From: Acidobacteriota bacterium
GTDB taxonomy: Bacteria; Acidobacteriota; Blastocatellia; Pyrinomonadales; Pyrinomonadaceae
Length of the DNA: 43,540 nucleotides
Direction of reading: 5' to 3'
Assembly: GCA_016715115.1 (NCBI GenBank)
Contig: JADKBM010000006.1
Location: 1-43,540 of the forward strand
Below the pieces are notes generated by a model. It did no database searches. It was not told the origin of the DNA and worked only from the letters and a program-made list of their open reading frames with translations. Every line of letters begins with the position of its first letter. The first letter of the stretch is position 1. Positions 15,649 to 23,740 of this stretch are shown piece by piece. Both the position numbers and the translations under genes were made by a program.

Positions 15649-15661
15649 TTGACTCAGTCAA
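15649..15661. repeat. Internal copy of the end palindrome, TTGACTCAGTCAA
   Basis: A perfect palindrome (7+1+7 with flanking T and A at 15648-15662) matching the left-end copy at 78-90 except for the central base. It stands in the non-coding gap between two convergent genes. Confidence 0.55.
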
Positions 15662-15663
15662 AC

Positions 15664-15760
15664 AGAGTTTACAAATTGTAAACTCTAAAACGGACGCTTT
15701 GTTGCAAACAAAGGACTTAGCGGAATTGTGAATTTACAAATTGTGAATTTGCAAATTCAC
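15664..15760. promoter_or_regulatory. Array of AT-rich palindromes between convergent genes
   Basis: Three related elements: a 23-base near-perfect palindrome around TTTACAAATTGTAAA (15664-15686), GTGAATTTACAAATT (15728-15742), and a perfect 18-base palindrome GTGAATTTGCAAATTCAC (15743-15760). The last overlaps the stop of the excisionase-like gene. They look like a regulator or recombination-protein binding array; weak bidirectional termination is also possible. Confidence 0.5.
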
Positions 15761-15996
15761 GCGGCAAGCTGTTTTGGCTGGCTGGCGATTATGAATCCGT
15801 TGAGGCTTGATTGATAGACGTACCAGTTGTCTCCGCGACCTATTTTCTTGCCTTCCAAGGTGCCATCCTCTATCCAGGCAATCAGCGTCGGTCGGCTCGG
15901 CACCGGTCGGAATACGCGGGACAGGATCGTTTCAACCTCACCAAGCTTGATGAGCGGGTCCGTATCGATCAGCGGGAGTTGGTAATTGAATCTCAT
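15757..15996 (-). CDS. Excisionase/MerR-like helix-turn-helix protein, 79 aa
   Basis: The pattern SRPTLIAWIEDGTLEGKKIGRGDNWYVYQSSLNGFI is the winged HTH of excisionase-type proteins (R-T-L-x-x-W-I-x-x-G-x-L). No integrase exists here, so a role as DNA-bending cofactor or transcription regulator is more likely than classical excision. The gene converges on the exported protein gene, with the palindrome array at its 3' end. Confidence 0.65.
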   Translation of the reverse strand: MRFNYQLPLIDTDPLIKLGEVETILSRVFRPVPSRPTLIAWIEDGTLEGKKIGRGDNWYVYQSSLNGFIIASQPKQLAA

Positions 15997-16006
15997 CGTC
16001 TAGAAT
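15979..16006 (+). promoter_or_regulatory. Candidate rightward promoter
   Basis: TTGGTA and TAGAAT are 16 bases apart and point toward the terminator hairpin, tRNA-like gene and late genes. The -35 is imperfect. It overlaps the 5' end of the divergent HTH gene. It could make a short leader ending at 16099 or read on into the late operon. Confidence 0.4.
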
Positions 16007-16070
16007 GAAAAACTAAAAATACAAAAAAGTCAATAAGTTCGTTAAAAACGCCGTTTCCAACGGTTCGGGG

Positions 16071-16099
16071 CTCTGCCAGTCTGGTGCTGGCAGAGTTTT
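16071..16099 (+). terminator. Rho-independent terminator
   Basis: CTCTGCCAG pairs perfectly with CTGGCAGAG across a 7-base loop and is followed by TTTTC. It lies just before the tRNA-like gene on the same strand. With the candidate promoter upstream it would define an RNA of about 85 nt, or insulate late genes from upstream transcription. Confidence 0.65.
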
Positions 16100-16108
16100 C
16101 TTATTTGA

Positions 16109-16185
16109 AGCGCGGATGGAGCAATGACGGCTCGCGAGACTCATAACCTCGAAACCACCGGGTTCGATTCCCGGCTGCGCAACCA
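16109..16185 (+). tRNA. Initiator-like tRNA-Met(CAT), slightly degenerate
   Basis: A 77-base cloverleaf: acceptor AGCGCGG/CTGCGCA (position 1 unpaired A-A as in initiators, one G-T pair), D stem GAGC/GCTC, anticodon loop CTCATAA, T arm CCGGG-TTCGATT-CCCGG, and an encoded CCA. The D loop is short and lacks the usual GG. The anticodon stem has an A-C mismatch next to the loop and lacks the three G-C pairs of true initiators. It may be functional but reduced, or a remnant. The next gene starts 7 bases downstream. Confidence 0.55.
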
Positions 16186-16191
16186 AGCTAT

Positions 16192-16683
16192 ATGGCAAAG
16201 CCGAACAAAAAACTGATTCGCGAAATGCTTGACCTGTACACGGAAGCGCAGGGACGGGTCGATTCGCTCAAAACGCAGCGCGACGGCGCGCTCGAGCCTT
16301 TGAAGGCGAGATACGAAAAGGCGGCGGCAAAGGCGACACGTGATTACGATTCCCCGATCCGCGAGGCCGAAACGGCAGCCGCGAAGTTGAGATCCGAGAT
16401 CGAGGCCGAGATCCGAAAGGGGTTCGATGCTAAAGCGAACTCGTATTCGGTGACCAAAGTCGACGCCGAATTGGCGTTCGTCGAAGTCAAGTCGACCTCG
16501 CAGCGCGAGGTTCCGGCCGAGCAATGGCTAGACGCTATAAAACCCAATGAGCGCGAGACCGCTTTCTGGGAAACGGTCAAGGTACAGCTCGGCAAGGCCG
16601 AAAAGTTCCGGAGCGACATCGTCAAGAAACTCGCTGTCAAGAAGACGACGCACTCGATCGAAGTGAACTTGCGGACGAATTGA
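16192..16683 (+). CDS. Gam-like host-nuclease inhibitor candidate
   Basis: 163 residues: an N-terminal coiled coil (residues 5-80, IREMLDLYTEAQGRVDSLKT and following) then a beta/alpha C-terminal half (AELAFVEVKSTSQREVPAEQ). This is the layout of Mu Gam, which binds DNA ends and blocks RecBCD. The match is one of architecture only. Position directly after the tRNA-like gene at the head of the rightward operon is unusual for Gam, which is early in Mu. A generic coiled-coil phage protein remains possible. Confidence 0.45.
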   Translation: MAKPNKKLIREMLDLYTEAQGRVDSLKTQRDGALEPLKARYEKAAAKATRDYDSPIREAETAAAKLRSEIEAEIRKGFDAKANSYSVTKVDAELAFVEVKSTSQREVPAEQWLDAIKPNERETAFWETVKVQLGKAEKFRSDIVKKLAVKKTTHSIEVNLRTN

Positions 16684-16752
16684 AAACGAAACAACCCCAA
16701 AGAAGGGGGCATCCCGGTGCGCTGGAACGCCGGAGGCCCCCGCGTTAAAGAG

Positions 16753-17712
16753 ATGAGACCCAAAATCGCACGACAAGATGTTGAAAGGATCCTCGCCAAG
16801 CGCGGCGTGCAGGATCCCGTCGCGCTTGTCGGGATCCGCGGTTATTACTTGGATTCGAAGGGGAAACCGGGCACGAACGATCGCGGGATCTACGATGACG
16901 CGATCATCCTGATCACGCCGAAGATCTGCATCACGTTCCTCGCCAACACCGACCCGAGCATTTTCCGTCCGGGGATCGCGACGATGCGGCCGGGCGTCCA
17001 CCGATACTACAAAGGCAAACACAAACAGCGCTATTGGGCGCTGCGTCTCGTTGGCGAAACGGTACCGGTGACACGCGACGGCCAGACCGGAACAAAAACC
17101 GGCATTGCCCTGAACATCCACAAAGGTTGTTTCCGGACCACTGGCTCCGAAGGCTGCCAAACGATTCACCCGCAGTATTGGGACGAGTTCATTGAACTCG
17201 TGTACGACGCGATGGATGACTACGGTCAAACGACGGTCCCCTATTGCCTCGTTGAAGAAGTTGAACGTCGGCGCGATACGCCGATCGCAAGCGCAGCCGA
17301 ACCCCGAGAACCCCAGAAGCCCGCCGAGTTGCCTGCCGCCGTCACGTCAGTAGCGGCTGCACCGGTATCGGAAACGCCGTATGTCTCGGCGCCGGAACTG
17401 GTGCAGCCGACTCCCGCAGGAACCATAACCGCGACGTTGGAGGAAACGGATTGGTCCGGGAAGCTCGGTGGCTACGCGCAACAGTTCGATCAGGTCGACC
17501 AGGTCGTATCCCGGGTTTCAGGATCCTCGTGGCTGATCACCGGTGTGACGAAACTAACCGGAGTTGCGCTCCTGATCTGGTCGCTCATCAAGGAGAACTG
17601 GATCGAAAGCATCATCGCCGGTTGCCTGATCGTGGCAGCGATCTGGTACCTGACGCGTTCGAAGGACCGTGGATTTCAGAAAGAGAAACTGCGATTCAGC
17701 AAAGGCTTATGA
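16753..17712 (+). CDS. Endolysin-like protein with L,D-transpeptidase-type motif and C-terminal TM segments
   Basis: 319 residues from ATG at 16753; a GTG at 16717 is an alternative start. Residues 30-150 hold GVHRYYKGKH, GIALNIHKG (His123) and SEGCQTI (Cys135), the His...S-x-G-C pattern of YkuD-like L,D-transpeptidase domains, which some phages use as wall-degrading enzymes. A proline/alanine linker follows (190-240). Near the C-terminus two hydrophobic stretches (LTGVALLIWSLI, IIAGCLIVAAIWYL) could anchor it or act as a holin. First gene of the lysis cassette; stop overlaps the next ATG. Confidence 0.6.
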   Translation: MRPKIARQDVERILAKRGVQDPVALVGIRGYYLDSKGKPGTNDRGIYDDAIILITPKICITFLANTDPSIFRPGIATMRPGVHRYYKGKHKQRYWALRLVGETVPVTRDGQTGTKTGIALNIHKGCFRTTGSEGCQTIHPQYWDEFIELVYDAMDDYGQTTVPYCLVEEVERRRDTPIASAAEPREPQKPAELPAAVTSVAAAPVSETPYVSAPELVQPTPAGTITATLEETDWSGKLGGYAQQFDQVDQVVSRVSGSSWLITGVTKLTGVALLIWSLIKENWIESIIAGCLIVAAIWYLTRSKDRGFQKEKLRFSKGL

Positions 17713-18017
17713 CTGAGACTCCCTATCTTCTACAGCCCGCAATTTTGATCTTTGGAATTTCGGCAATACTCGGTTTCGTGACGTGGCTGATCCGCCAGGA
17801 AGGCAAGATCACGCAGGCGTTGGAGCGGATCGCGAAGCTCGAGCTTGCGGCCGAAGAGATCCGGCACGAGATCATCGATCACAAAGATCGGGAGAATCTC
17901 CACTTCAACGAGCGGGTCGCCCGGCAGGTTGAGGAAAAGAACGACGCCCGATTCGGGCGACTTGAGGCGGACATCAAGGAGATCAAGCAGATGGTCCGCG
18001 ATCTGACGAAGCGATGA
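17709..18017 (+). CDS. TM plus coiled-coil protein (holin or DUF2730-like)
   Basis: 102 residues: one transmembrane helix (LQPAILIFGISAILGFVTWL) then a long charged coiled coil (ALERIAKLELAAEEIRHEII) to the end. Mu-like phages often place such DUF2730-type proteins between lysis genes and terminase. It could be a holin-associated or spanin-like factor. Overlaps its neighbours by 4 bases on each side. Confidence 0.5.
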   Translation: MTETPYLLQPAILIFGISAILGFVTWLIRQEGKITQALERIAKLELAAEEIRHEIIDHKDRENLHFNERVARQVEEKNDARFGRLEADIKEIKQMVRDLTKR

Positions 18018-18427
18018 AGGAAGTGTTGACTGATTTCTGGTATGCGATGACAGGGCCGCAACGGCGCGTCACGGTCGGAGTGCTTTTGCTGATCTCAGCG
18101 TGCTTTATCGGCGGCTGGTACAACGCGTTTGCGGGATGGCGCGCGAACCGCGCCCTTGAAAACGAGGCAAAGACGGCGCGTCGCGACGCCGATGCGGCGC
18201 TCAAACGCGCGGCGACGATCGCGGCGGCGATCAGGGAACAGGAAGAAGAACTACGGGAGCTGGAGGCGAAGCGAAATGTTGAACAAAAGCAATTGGAAAA
18301 GTCGGCTGCGCGCACTGGCGATGCTCAGCGTGATTACGATCGGACTCTTACCGAGCCTGTCACCGGGACTCCGAGCGCAGACGAACTCTGCGCCGACCTC
18401 GCAAAGCTCGGTTATCCGTGCCGATGA
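18014..18427 (+). CDS. Rz-like inner-membrane spanin candidate
   Basis: 137 residues with an N-terminal TM helix (RVTVGVLLLISACFIGGWYN) and a periplasmic coiled coil (ALENEAKTARRDADAALKRA onward). This is the signal-anchor plus coiled-coil topology of i-spanins such as lambda Rz. Its last 152 bases overlap another membrane/coiled-coil gene in a different frame, as Rz1 overlaps Rz. No sequence-level family match is claimed. Confidence 0.5.
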   Translation: MKEVLTDFWYAMTGPQRRVTVGVLLLISACFIGGWYNAFAGWRANRALENEAKTARRDADAALKRAATIAAAIREQEEELRELEAKRNVEQKQLEKSAARTGDAQRDYDRTLTEPVTGTPSADELCADLAKLGYPCR

Positions 18428-18755
18428 CGAAGCGCTGCGCAAGGCGTGCGCGGAAGCTGTCGAGGAACTCAAAGCCGCCCGAAAGCTCATTGCCGCGCAG
18501 AAGGATCAGATCGAGGTCTACGAGCGCCTTCTTGAACTTGAGCGCGAGATCACGGCAACCGCAAAGCGAATCGGCGAACTGAGCGCGCGCGAACGCGATG
18601 AACTCGTCAAAGCGCTTAACGCAAAAGACCGTGAGATAGATGCATTGAAGGCCCAAAACGCCGAATTGAAAAGGCAACGGTTCACGCTATGGAAAGGGAT
18701 CAAGATCGGTATTCTCGGCGCGGCCGCGGGAATTGTGATCGGGAAGGTCCTCTAG
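18276..18755 (+). CDS. Exported coiled-coil protein with C-terminal TM, overlapping the Rz-like gene
   Basis: 159 residues starting MLNKSNWKSRLRALAMLSVI after GGAGG. An N-terminal signal sequence ends near GLRAQTNS. A coiled coil (CAEAVEELKAARKLIAAQKD onward) and a hydrophobic C-terminus (IGILGAAAGIVIGKVL) follow. It has no lipobox cysteine, so it is not a typical Rz1 outer-membrane lipoprotein. The overlap with the preceding gene supports a joint role in the last lysis step. Confidence 0.5.
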   Translation: MLNKSNWKSRLRALAMLSVITIGLLPSLSPGLRAQTNSAPTSQSSVIRADDEALRKACAEAVEELKAARKLIAAQKDQIEVYERLLELEREITATAKRIGELSARERDELVKALNAKDREIDALKAQNAELKRQRFTLWKGIKIGILGAAAGIVIGKVL

Positions 18756-18765
18756 CGGAAAGTCT

Positions 18766-18832
18766 GCCGGTCATCGTCGGACATCGAGTTAATGGCCAAA
18801 ACGATTGAAGTGCCGACCCGGTGATGACCGGC
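18766..18832. repeat. 10-base inverted repeat upstream of the small terminase
   Basis: GCCGGTCATC (18766-18775) and GATGACCGGC (18823-18832) are perfect inverted copies, with CGTCGG/CCGAC adding an inner pairing. They enclose most of the 87-base gap before the terminase genes. It could be an mRNA structure or protein binding site; no T-run is present. Confidence 0.4.
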
Positions 18833-18842
18833 GAAATTTGAA

Positions 18843-19457
18843 ATGTCGAGAAAGAACGCCACCACACCGAAAGCGACCCGCACGCTCTACAGCCAGGAAG
18901 CGGTGGAGCGTTGCCGGCAGCTTTATTGCAAGTACGGCGGCAAGAATCTCGAAGCGATCGAATTCGAGATGCGGCGCGACTGGCCCAAGTGGCAGCGCGC
19001 GATGCTCTTTGACCGGGGCCAGAAAAAGAACGCCCGGCTGGGCTGGGTGACCAAATTCGGGTTTGACAACAGCCTGAAGATCTACACGCAGAAGCTTGTC
19101 GAATCGATCAATGACGATGAGCAGGATCTTTATCTCGGGATCCGAACGATCCGAAAGGAATTGCAGAATGCGGTTTCAGGCAAGGAAGCCACAAAGGATC
19201 AGCTCTACCAGTACCGCGATTTTTGCAAGCTCGAGATCGAAGCGCGGCGGAATCTCGATCTGTCGCGGGACAATTTCGAAACGTTCGTCGCCGGATACGA
19301 AAAACTGATCAACTGGCTCGCGGAGATCGATTCGGATGCCGCGAAGAAGCTGATAGCCAACGGCGAAAAGCTTATCGAACTTGCGCAGGCGCACTATGGC
19401 AAGCAGGAAGAAGAGCACAACGGAACAAGCTCTGGAGAGGATGCGGGCGGCGAATGA
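18843..19457 (+). CDS. Terminase small subunit candidate (Mu gp27/DUF3486 position)
   Basis: 204 residues. The N-terminal part (LYSQEAVERCRQLYCKYGGKNLEAIEFEM...WPKWQRAM) resembles the DNA-recognition HTH of small terminases. The rest is helical, ending in an acidic tail. It lies directly before the large terminase and its end overlaps that gene by 62 bases. Assignment rests on position and fold flavour rather than a clear motif match. Confidence 0.6.
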   Translation: MSRKNATTPKATRTLYSQEAVERCRQLYCKYGGKNLEAIEFEMRRDWPKWQRAMLFDRGQKKNARLGWVTKFGFDNSLKIYTQKLVESINDDEQDLYLGIRTIRKELQNAVSGKEATKDQLYQYRDFCKLEIEARRNLDLSRDNFETFVAGYEKLINWLAEIDSDAAKKLIANGEKLIELAQAHYGKQEEEHNGTSSGEDAGGE

Positions 19458-21174
19458 CCGCGCCCGGGTAAAAGCGTCGACGTCGCAGGATTTTGATATT
19501 TCGTTCGCGCCGCTCAGCTGGTTCCGAAAGCGCTGGGCCGACGTCGAAACAAAGAAACTGTTCATTGAAAACTTCATCTGGATTCGGGACGCGTTTGACG
19601 AGAACAAACTGACGAGACTGCAGTTGAATGACATTCAGCTTCATTTGCTCGGACACGTCACCGGCAAGGACATCGTGATCAAATCCCGACGTCAGGGATT
19701 GTCGACCTTTTTCAAGGCCGTCTCCTTTGCGAACGCCGTGGTCAACAGCGGACGGAACGTTCGGATCGTCCCCCACGATCCCGATACCGAAGCTCAATTC
19801 CGCGCGGACTTTCGGATCATGTACGAGAATTTGCCTCCGCATCTGCAGCCGCAGACCAAGTACTACTCGGAAGATCTGATCGAGTTCAAGGACGCCGCCA
19901 AAGGAACGATCAACTCGAGGATCTCGACGGCTTCGGTCCAGCCCGGCCACGAAGGCAAGGGGCGCGGTCAGACGATCACGGATCTGCACCTGACCGAGCC
20001 GCCGTTTTGGCGCGGTGACGCCAAGAAGGCCGCGACGGCGCTGCTCGAAGCCGCCCAGGGCGGCAACGTCGCGGTCGAATCAACCGCTTTCGGCATCGAT
20101 TGGACCCATTCGGTCTATCAGCAGGGCAAAAAAGGAGAGGGCGGGTGGAGATCCTTCTTCTTTGAATGGTGGTGGAAACGTGAGTACCGGATCCAGGGCG
20201 CGAGATTTGAAAGGGTCAAAAAGGATCTGTTTCTTTTGAAGCCGGACCAGTCGACCGCGGAACTGAACGGCCGGCACAGGGATCTCGCGAAGGTCACGGA
20301 AGCGGAAACGAAAGTCGCGCCGTTGATTCTGGCGCATTTGAAAACCCTTGGCTATGCCGGCAAACACGCGAAGATCTTTGGACCGGAAGTGGCCGAATAC
20401 ATTGCGTGGCGCCGGGCGAAGATCGAGGAACTGCCGTCGGGCGAACCGCAGTTCTGCGTCGAATATCCGGAGAACGATCAGGATTGCTTCGAGCAGACCG
20501 GCCGTCCGGTCATACAGGCAAGATATTTGAAGGTTACCTGCGATCCGCAGCCCGAGCCGGTCGAAGGCCGCGAATACCTAATCGGCGCGGATACGTCGCT
20601 AGGGCTCGAGCACGGCGACTTTGCGGCGATCGAAGTACTCGACCTGCTTACGGGCCGGCAAGTGCATTCGGAAGAGCGGAAATGCTCGCCCGATCTGCTC
20701 GCGTACCGGTTGCAGGAACTGTCCGATCTTTACAACGGCGCGATGGTCGCGGTCGAACGGAACAACACCGGGATCGCAACGATCAAGCAGCTGCAGAAGC
20801 TCATCGCCGAGGAGCGGATTTTCCGGTATCTGGACCGGCGCCTGCAGCGGGCCGTCGAGGATGGGATTTTGACAATCGACGAGGCGATGCTCAAGGCCGA
20901 GTTCGGACTTCCGACCACGGGAGCCAACAAGGGAGAGTTCGGAGTGTTCCTCGAACAGGCGATCCGAACCGGCGAGATCGGATTGTCGAGCGAAGAATGG
21001 TGTGAACAGGCGAAAACCGTCGTTTGGTTTGACAACGCAAAGTGGGGAGCCCTGAGCGGCTATCACGACGACCGGGTGATGGCAATGGCGATTGCCAACT
21101 ACGTCCGGCTGAATTTGCAGGGTCAGGCCGCCGGTTTCGTCGGTGTGATGCCGGAAGCGGGCTATAGCCGTTAG
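19396..21174 (+). CDS. Terminase large subunit
   Basis: 592 residues. The ATPase domain has a KSRRQGLST Walker A-like motif (residues 96-104), in the terminase K-x-R-R-x-G-x-S form, and a TITDLHLTE Walker B region (193-201). The nuclease domain carries acidic residues in LIGADTSLG (Asp399), VAVERNNTG (Glu454) and YHDDRVMAMA (Asp558/559). It packages DNA into proheads; Mu-like phages package by headful from inside the host flank. ATG of MASRKK is preferred, although its Shine-Dalgarno is weak. Gap 21175-21284 downstream shows nothing beyond very short readings. Confidence 0.92.
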   Translation: MASRKKSTTEQALERMRAANDRARVKASTSQDFDISFAPLSWFRKRWADVETKKLFIENFIWIRDAFDENKLTRLQLNDIQLHLLGHVTGKDIVIKSRRQGLSTFFKAVSFANAVVNSGRNVRIVPHDPDTEAQFRADFRIMYENLPPHLQPQTKYYSEDLIEFKDAAKGTINSRISTASVQPGHEGKGRGQTITDLHLTEPPFWRGDAKKAATALLEAAQGGNVAVESTAFGIDWTHSVYQQGKKGEGGWRSFFFEWWWKREYRIQGARFERVKKDLFLLKPDQSTAELNGRHRDLAKVTEAETKVAPLILAHLKTLGYAGKHAKIFGPEVAEYIAWRRAKIEELPSGEPQFCVEYPENDQDCFEQTGRPVIQARYLKVTCDPQPEPVEGREYLIGADTSLGLEHGDFAAIEVLDLLTGRQVHSEERKCSPDLLAYRLQELSDLYNGAMVAVERNNTGIATIKQLQKLIAEERIFRYLDRRLQRAVEDGILTIDEAMLKAEFGLPTTGANKGEFGVFLEQAIRTGEIGLSSEEWCEQAKTVVWFDNAKWGALSGYHDDRVMAMAIANYVRLNLQGQAAGFVGVMPEAGYSR

Positions 21175-21284
21175 CCAGATTATGGATTCTGCCGTTTCTG
21201 AGCGTTTCTGGCGCGAGATTGCGACTTCGGACATGGTTCGGGGGCGATGTCGGCATACGTGATTAACACGCGCGAACTATCGAT

Positions 21285-22787
21285 ATGGACTTATTGACGA
21301 GATTACGAATTGCGATCGCAGCGTTCCGGCGTGCCGGCGGGATCGAGTTGCCCGACGGCAACGGCCGGCTCGGCCGCAGTTCGGACGAGAGCTTCGGAAC
21401 CGGCATCAGCACGATGCTCAGCCGGTTCCAGACGATCTCGCCCGTCATCGATTTCGAAATGCTCGCGCTCCTCAAAAAGTTCTACCTTTTCAACCCGGAT
21501 GTTTCGCAGTTCGTTTCGAATTTGCAGAACCTCGCAAACAACGGCCACACGGTAAGCGTCGACGCAACGACGGATGCCCGCGCCGAGGCAGCGGTGAACC
21601 GCCTCAACGAAGCGGCCTCGCGCCTGTTTCCGCTTGGCGCCGGGGTCGACGGGTTGTTGAACGCTTATCTGGCGCAGATCGCCTGGTCAGGCGCGCTGTC
21701 CAGCGAGGACGTGGTCAACTTCGCGGGCCGTCGCGTGGAAAAGGTCGTGCTCGTTCCGGTCGAGTCGATCCGCTTCAAGTACGACGAAGAGAATTTTGAA
21801 TACCGGGCATATCAGCGGACCACGAATTACGCGCGCCGGGATCTGGAAAACCTGAATCTGATCCGGCTGTCGACCGAGACCTATCGCTACCTCGCGTTGC
21901 AGACGGTCGAAAACAATCCGTATGCAAAGCCGCCGGCGACGGCCGCGATCGATTCGATAATTCAGGGTCAGGAACCGATTCTCAAGAACATTCAGCACAT
22001 TGCGCAAAAATTCGGATTGGCGGGTCTCGTGACCGCGTCGGTGATGCCGCCGCCCAAGAAGCCGAACGAGACGGACGCCGAATATCAGGGACGCGCGAAG
22101 AGTTATCTCAAAATGATTGCGACGTCGCTCGAAGGCCAGTTTTCCAAAGGACTGCTGGTTTCGTTCCGCGATCAAAAGCTCGAGCACGCGAACATCGCGG
22201 AGGGCGCGCGCGGCGTTTATGACCTGAACCGCATATCGGAAGAACAGGTAATGAGCGGTCTGGCAATGCAACCGGCCTTTTTCGGCCGAACCGATTCGAC
22301 TACCGAAACCTATGCGGATGTCGTCTATAACCTGCTTCTCGCGCAGGTCCACAACATCCAGCGGTTGGTCAAACGCCGGCAGGAGGCAACGTACCGGCTC
22401 GACCTGCGGCTCGGCGGGATTGAGGTCGACGGCGTTTCGCTGTCCTTCAACAAGCCGTTTTCACGGAATGCTCTCGCGGACGCGCAAACCGGCGAGATCG
22501 AGATCCGGAACGTTCTCGAAAAAGTGCGCGCCGGACTGATCAGCCCCGACGAGGGAGCGCAGGAACTCGGCTACGAGTCCTGGTTTGACGAGCAACTGCT
22601 CGAAACGGCCCCGACGGCTGCCGCACTGATGCGCGACGGCACGCGGGAAGCCACCAAGTTCAATTTCCGATACGCGAAGTCGTTCGCGCGGTATGAGTTC
22701 GTTCAGCCGCGATTGACACTGGCCGGACGGGAAGAGAAAGCGGCCGGCGGAAACGTATTTCCGCTAAAAAAAAAAGCGAAAGCTTGA
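21285..22787 (+). CDS. Portal protein
   Basis: 500 residues at the portal position, between large terminase and F-like protein. Shows portal-type features: a helical core (LEGQFSKGLLVSFRDQKLEH), the stretch RISEEQVMSGLAMQPAFFG and then TETYADVVYNLLLAQVHNIQ (stem/crown helices), and a basic C-terminus ending KKKAKA. Corresponds to Mu gp29 (DUF935) in order. Its stop overlaps the TTG start of the next gene. Confidence 0.8.
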   Translation: MDLLTRLRIAIAAFRRAGGIELPDGNGRLGRSSDESFGTGISTMLSRFQTISPVIDFEMLALLKKFYLFNPDVSQFVSNLQNLANNGHTVSVDATTDARAEAAVNRLNEAASRLFPLGAGVDGLLNAYLAQIAWSGALSSEDVVNFAGRRVEKVVLVPVESIRFKYDEENFEYRAYQRTTNYARRDLENLNLIRLSTETYRYLALQTVENNPYAKPPATAAIDSIIQGQEPILKNIQHIAQKFGLAGLVTASVMPPPKKPNETDAEYQGRAKSYLKMIATSLEGQFSKGLLVSFRDQKLEHANIAEGARGVYDLNRISEEQVMSGLAMQPAFFGRTDSTTETYADVVYNLLLAQVHNIQRLVKRRQEATYRLDLRLGGIEVDGVSLSFNKPFSRNALADAQTGEIEIRNVLEKVRAGLISPDEGAQELGYESWFDEQLLETAPTAAALMRDGTREATKFNFRYAKSFARYEFVQPRLTLAGREEKAAGGNVFPLKKKAKA

Positions 22788-23740
22788 AACCACTTACGGA
22801 GGATGAAATTGATGAAATTCTTGAGCAGTTCATTGCGCGTTATCTGCGTGCTGTCGGCCCTGATGCTGACGTTGCTCTGCGTCTCGCCCTTGACCGGGCA
22901 CGCGAGTTCCTACGGGAACACGCCGACACCGACTTTGAATCCGCGGACGACTTCGCGGACCGACTTCTCGAAGCCGTCGAACACGGTTACCGATCCGGCT
23001 GGCAATCGCCGCGCGCAATCGGCGCCGTTCGCCGGGCTTCCCGGGAGATCTACGAGTTTTACCGACTCAAGGATCCATCGCCCTTCGGCGAGTCTTCTCC
23101 CGTTCGCTTGCGGCTGGGAGGTCCCGACACCCGATCGATTAGATTCATCGGCGAGCTTGACCACTTCTATTTCAGCAAATTCGCGAATAACACGTCTGAA
23201 CCGCTGCGCAAGTTTTTCGTTCAACGATACCTCGAGAACGGCGCCGCTTTGTTCGGCCGTGAAACCTCGGAAGAACTGGACGATTTCCGGCGTGCTGCCG
23301 GGGCCAAACTTGAGAACCTATCCGATCGACAGATCAAGACGATCGTTCAAACCGCGACCGCCCGAATACGAAACTGGGCTCACATCGGGAGCCTCGATCA
23401 GGCCCGGATCAAACTTGCCCGCGTCGTGGCGACTCTCGATTCGCGGACAACCGAGATCTGCCGGGAACTGGACGGAAAGCTGATACGCGTGGGCGTGGCC
23501 CACAAGACGATTCAAAGACTGAATCGGATGGAGCCGGGCGAGTTCGCCGCCGAGCTGTACGAAAGCCCGATCGGGAAGGCGATCTCGAAGGAGCCGGTAA
23601 AAACGATTCAGTCTTTTTTGGAAAAGGACGGCAAGACGATCGGCGACGATCTGGTGAAACTGGGGCGAGGATTTCCGCCCTACCACGCGAATTGCAGAAC
23701 GCGCCTCGAAGGCGTGATAGCGGGAGTTGAAGATGAGTGA
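22784..23740 (+). CDS. Mu F-like minor head protein (SPP1 gp7-like)
   Basis: 318 residues, TTG start overlapping the portal stop by 4 bases. The C-terminal half has the hallmark of the phage Mu protein F-like domain: LDSRTTEICRELDGKLI and then GFPPYHANCRTRL. The N-terminal 120 residues are helical. Such proteins join the portal inside the capsid and help DNA delivery. Corresponds to Mu gp30. Confidence 0.85.
   Translation: MKPLTEDEIDEILEQFIARYLRAVGPDADVALRLALDRAREFLREHADTDFESADDFADRLLEAVEHGYRSGWQSPRAIGAVRRASREIYEFYRLKDPSPFGESSPVRLRLGGPDTRSIRFIGELDHFYFSKFANNTSEPLRKFFVQRYLENGAALFGRETSEELDDFRRAAGAKLENLSDRQIKTIVQTATARIRNWAHIGSLDQARIKLARVVATLDSRTTEICRELDGKLIRVGVAHKTIQRLNRMEPGEFAAELYESPIGKAISKEPVKTIQSFLEKDGKTIGDDLVKLGRGFPPYHANCRTRLEGVIAGVEDE

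Noticed and set aside
15757..15996. Excisionase partner of a tyrosine or serine integrase
   Set aside because: No integrase gene is present; integration is by the DDE transposase, so a regulator or cofactor role is more likely.
16528..17229. 233-codon minus-strand frame opposite the endolysin
   Set aside because: Antisense shadow with skewed composition and no start signal.
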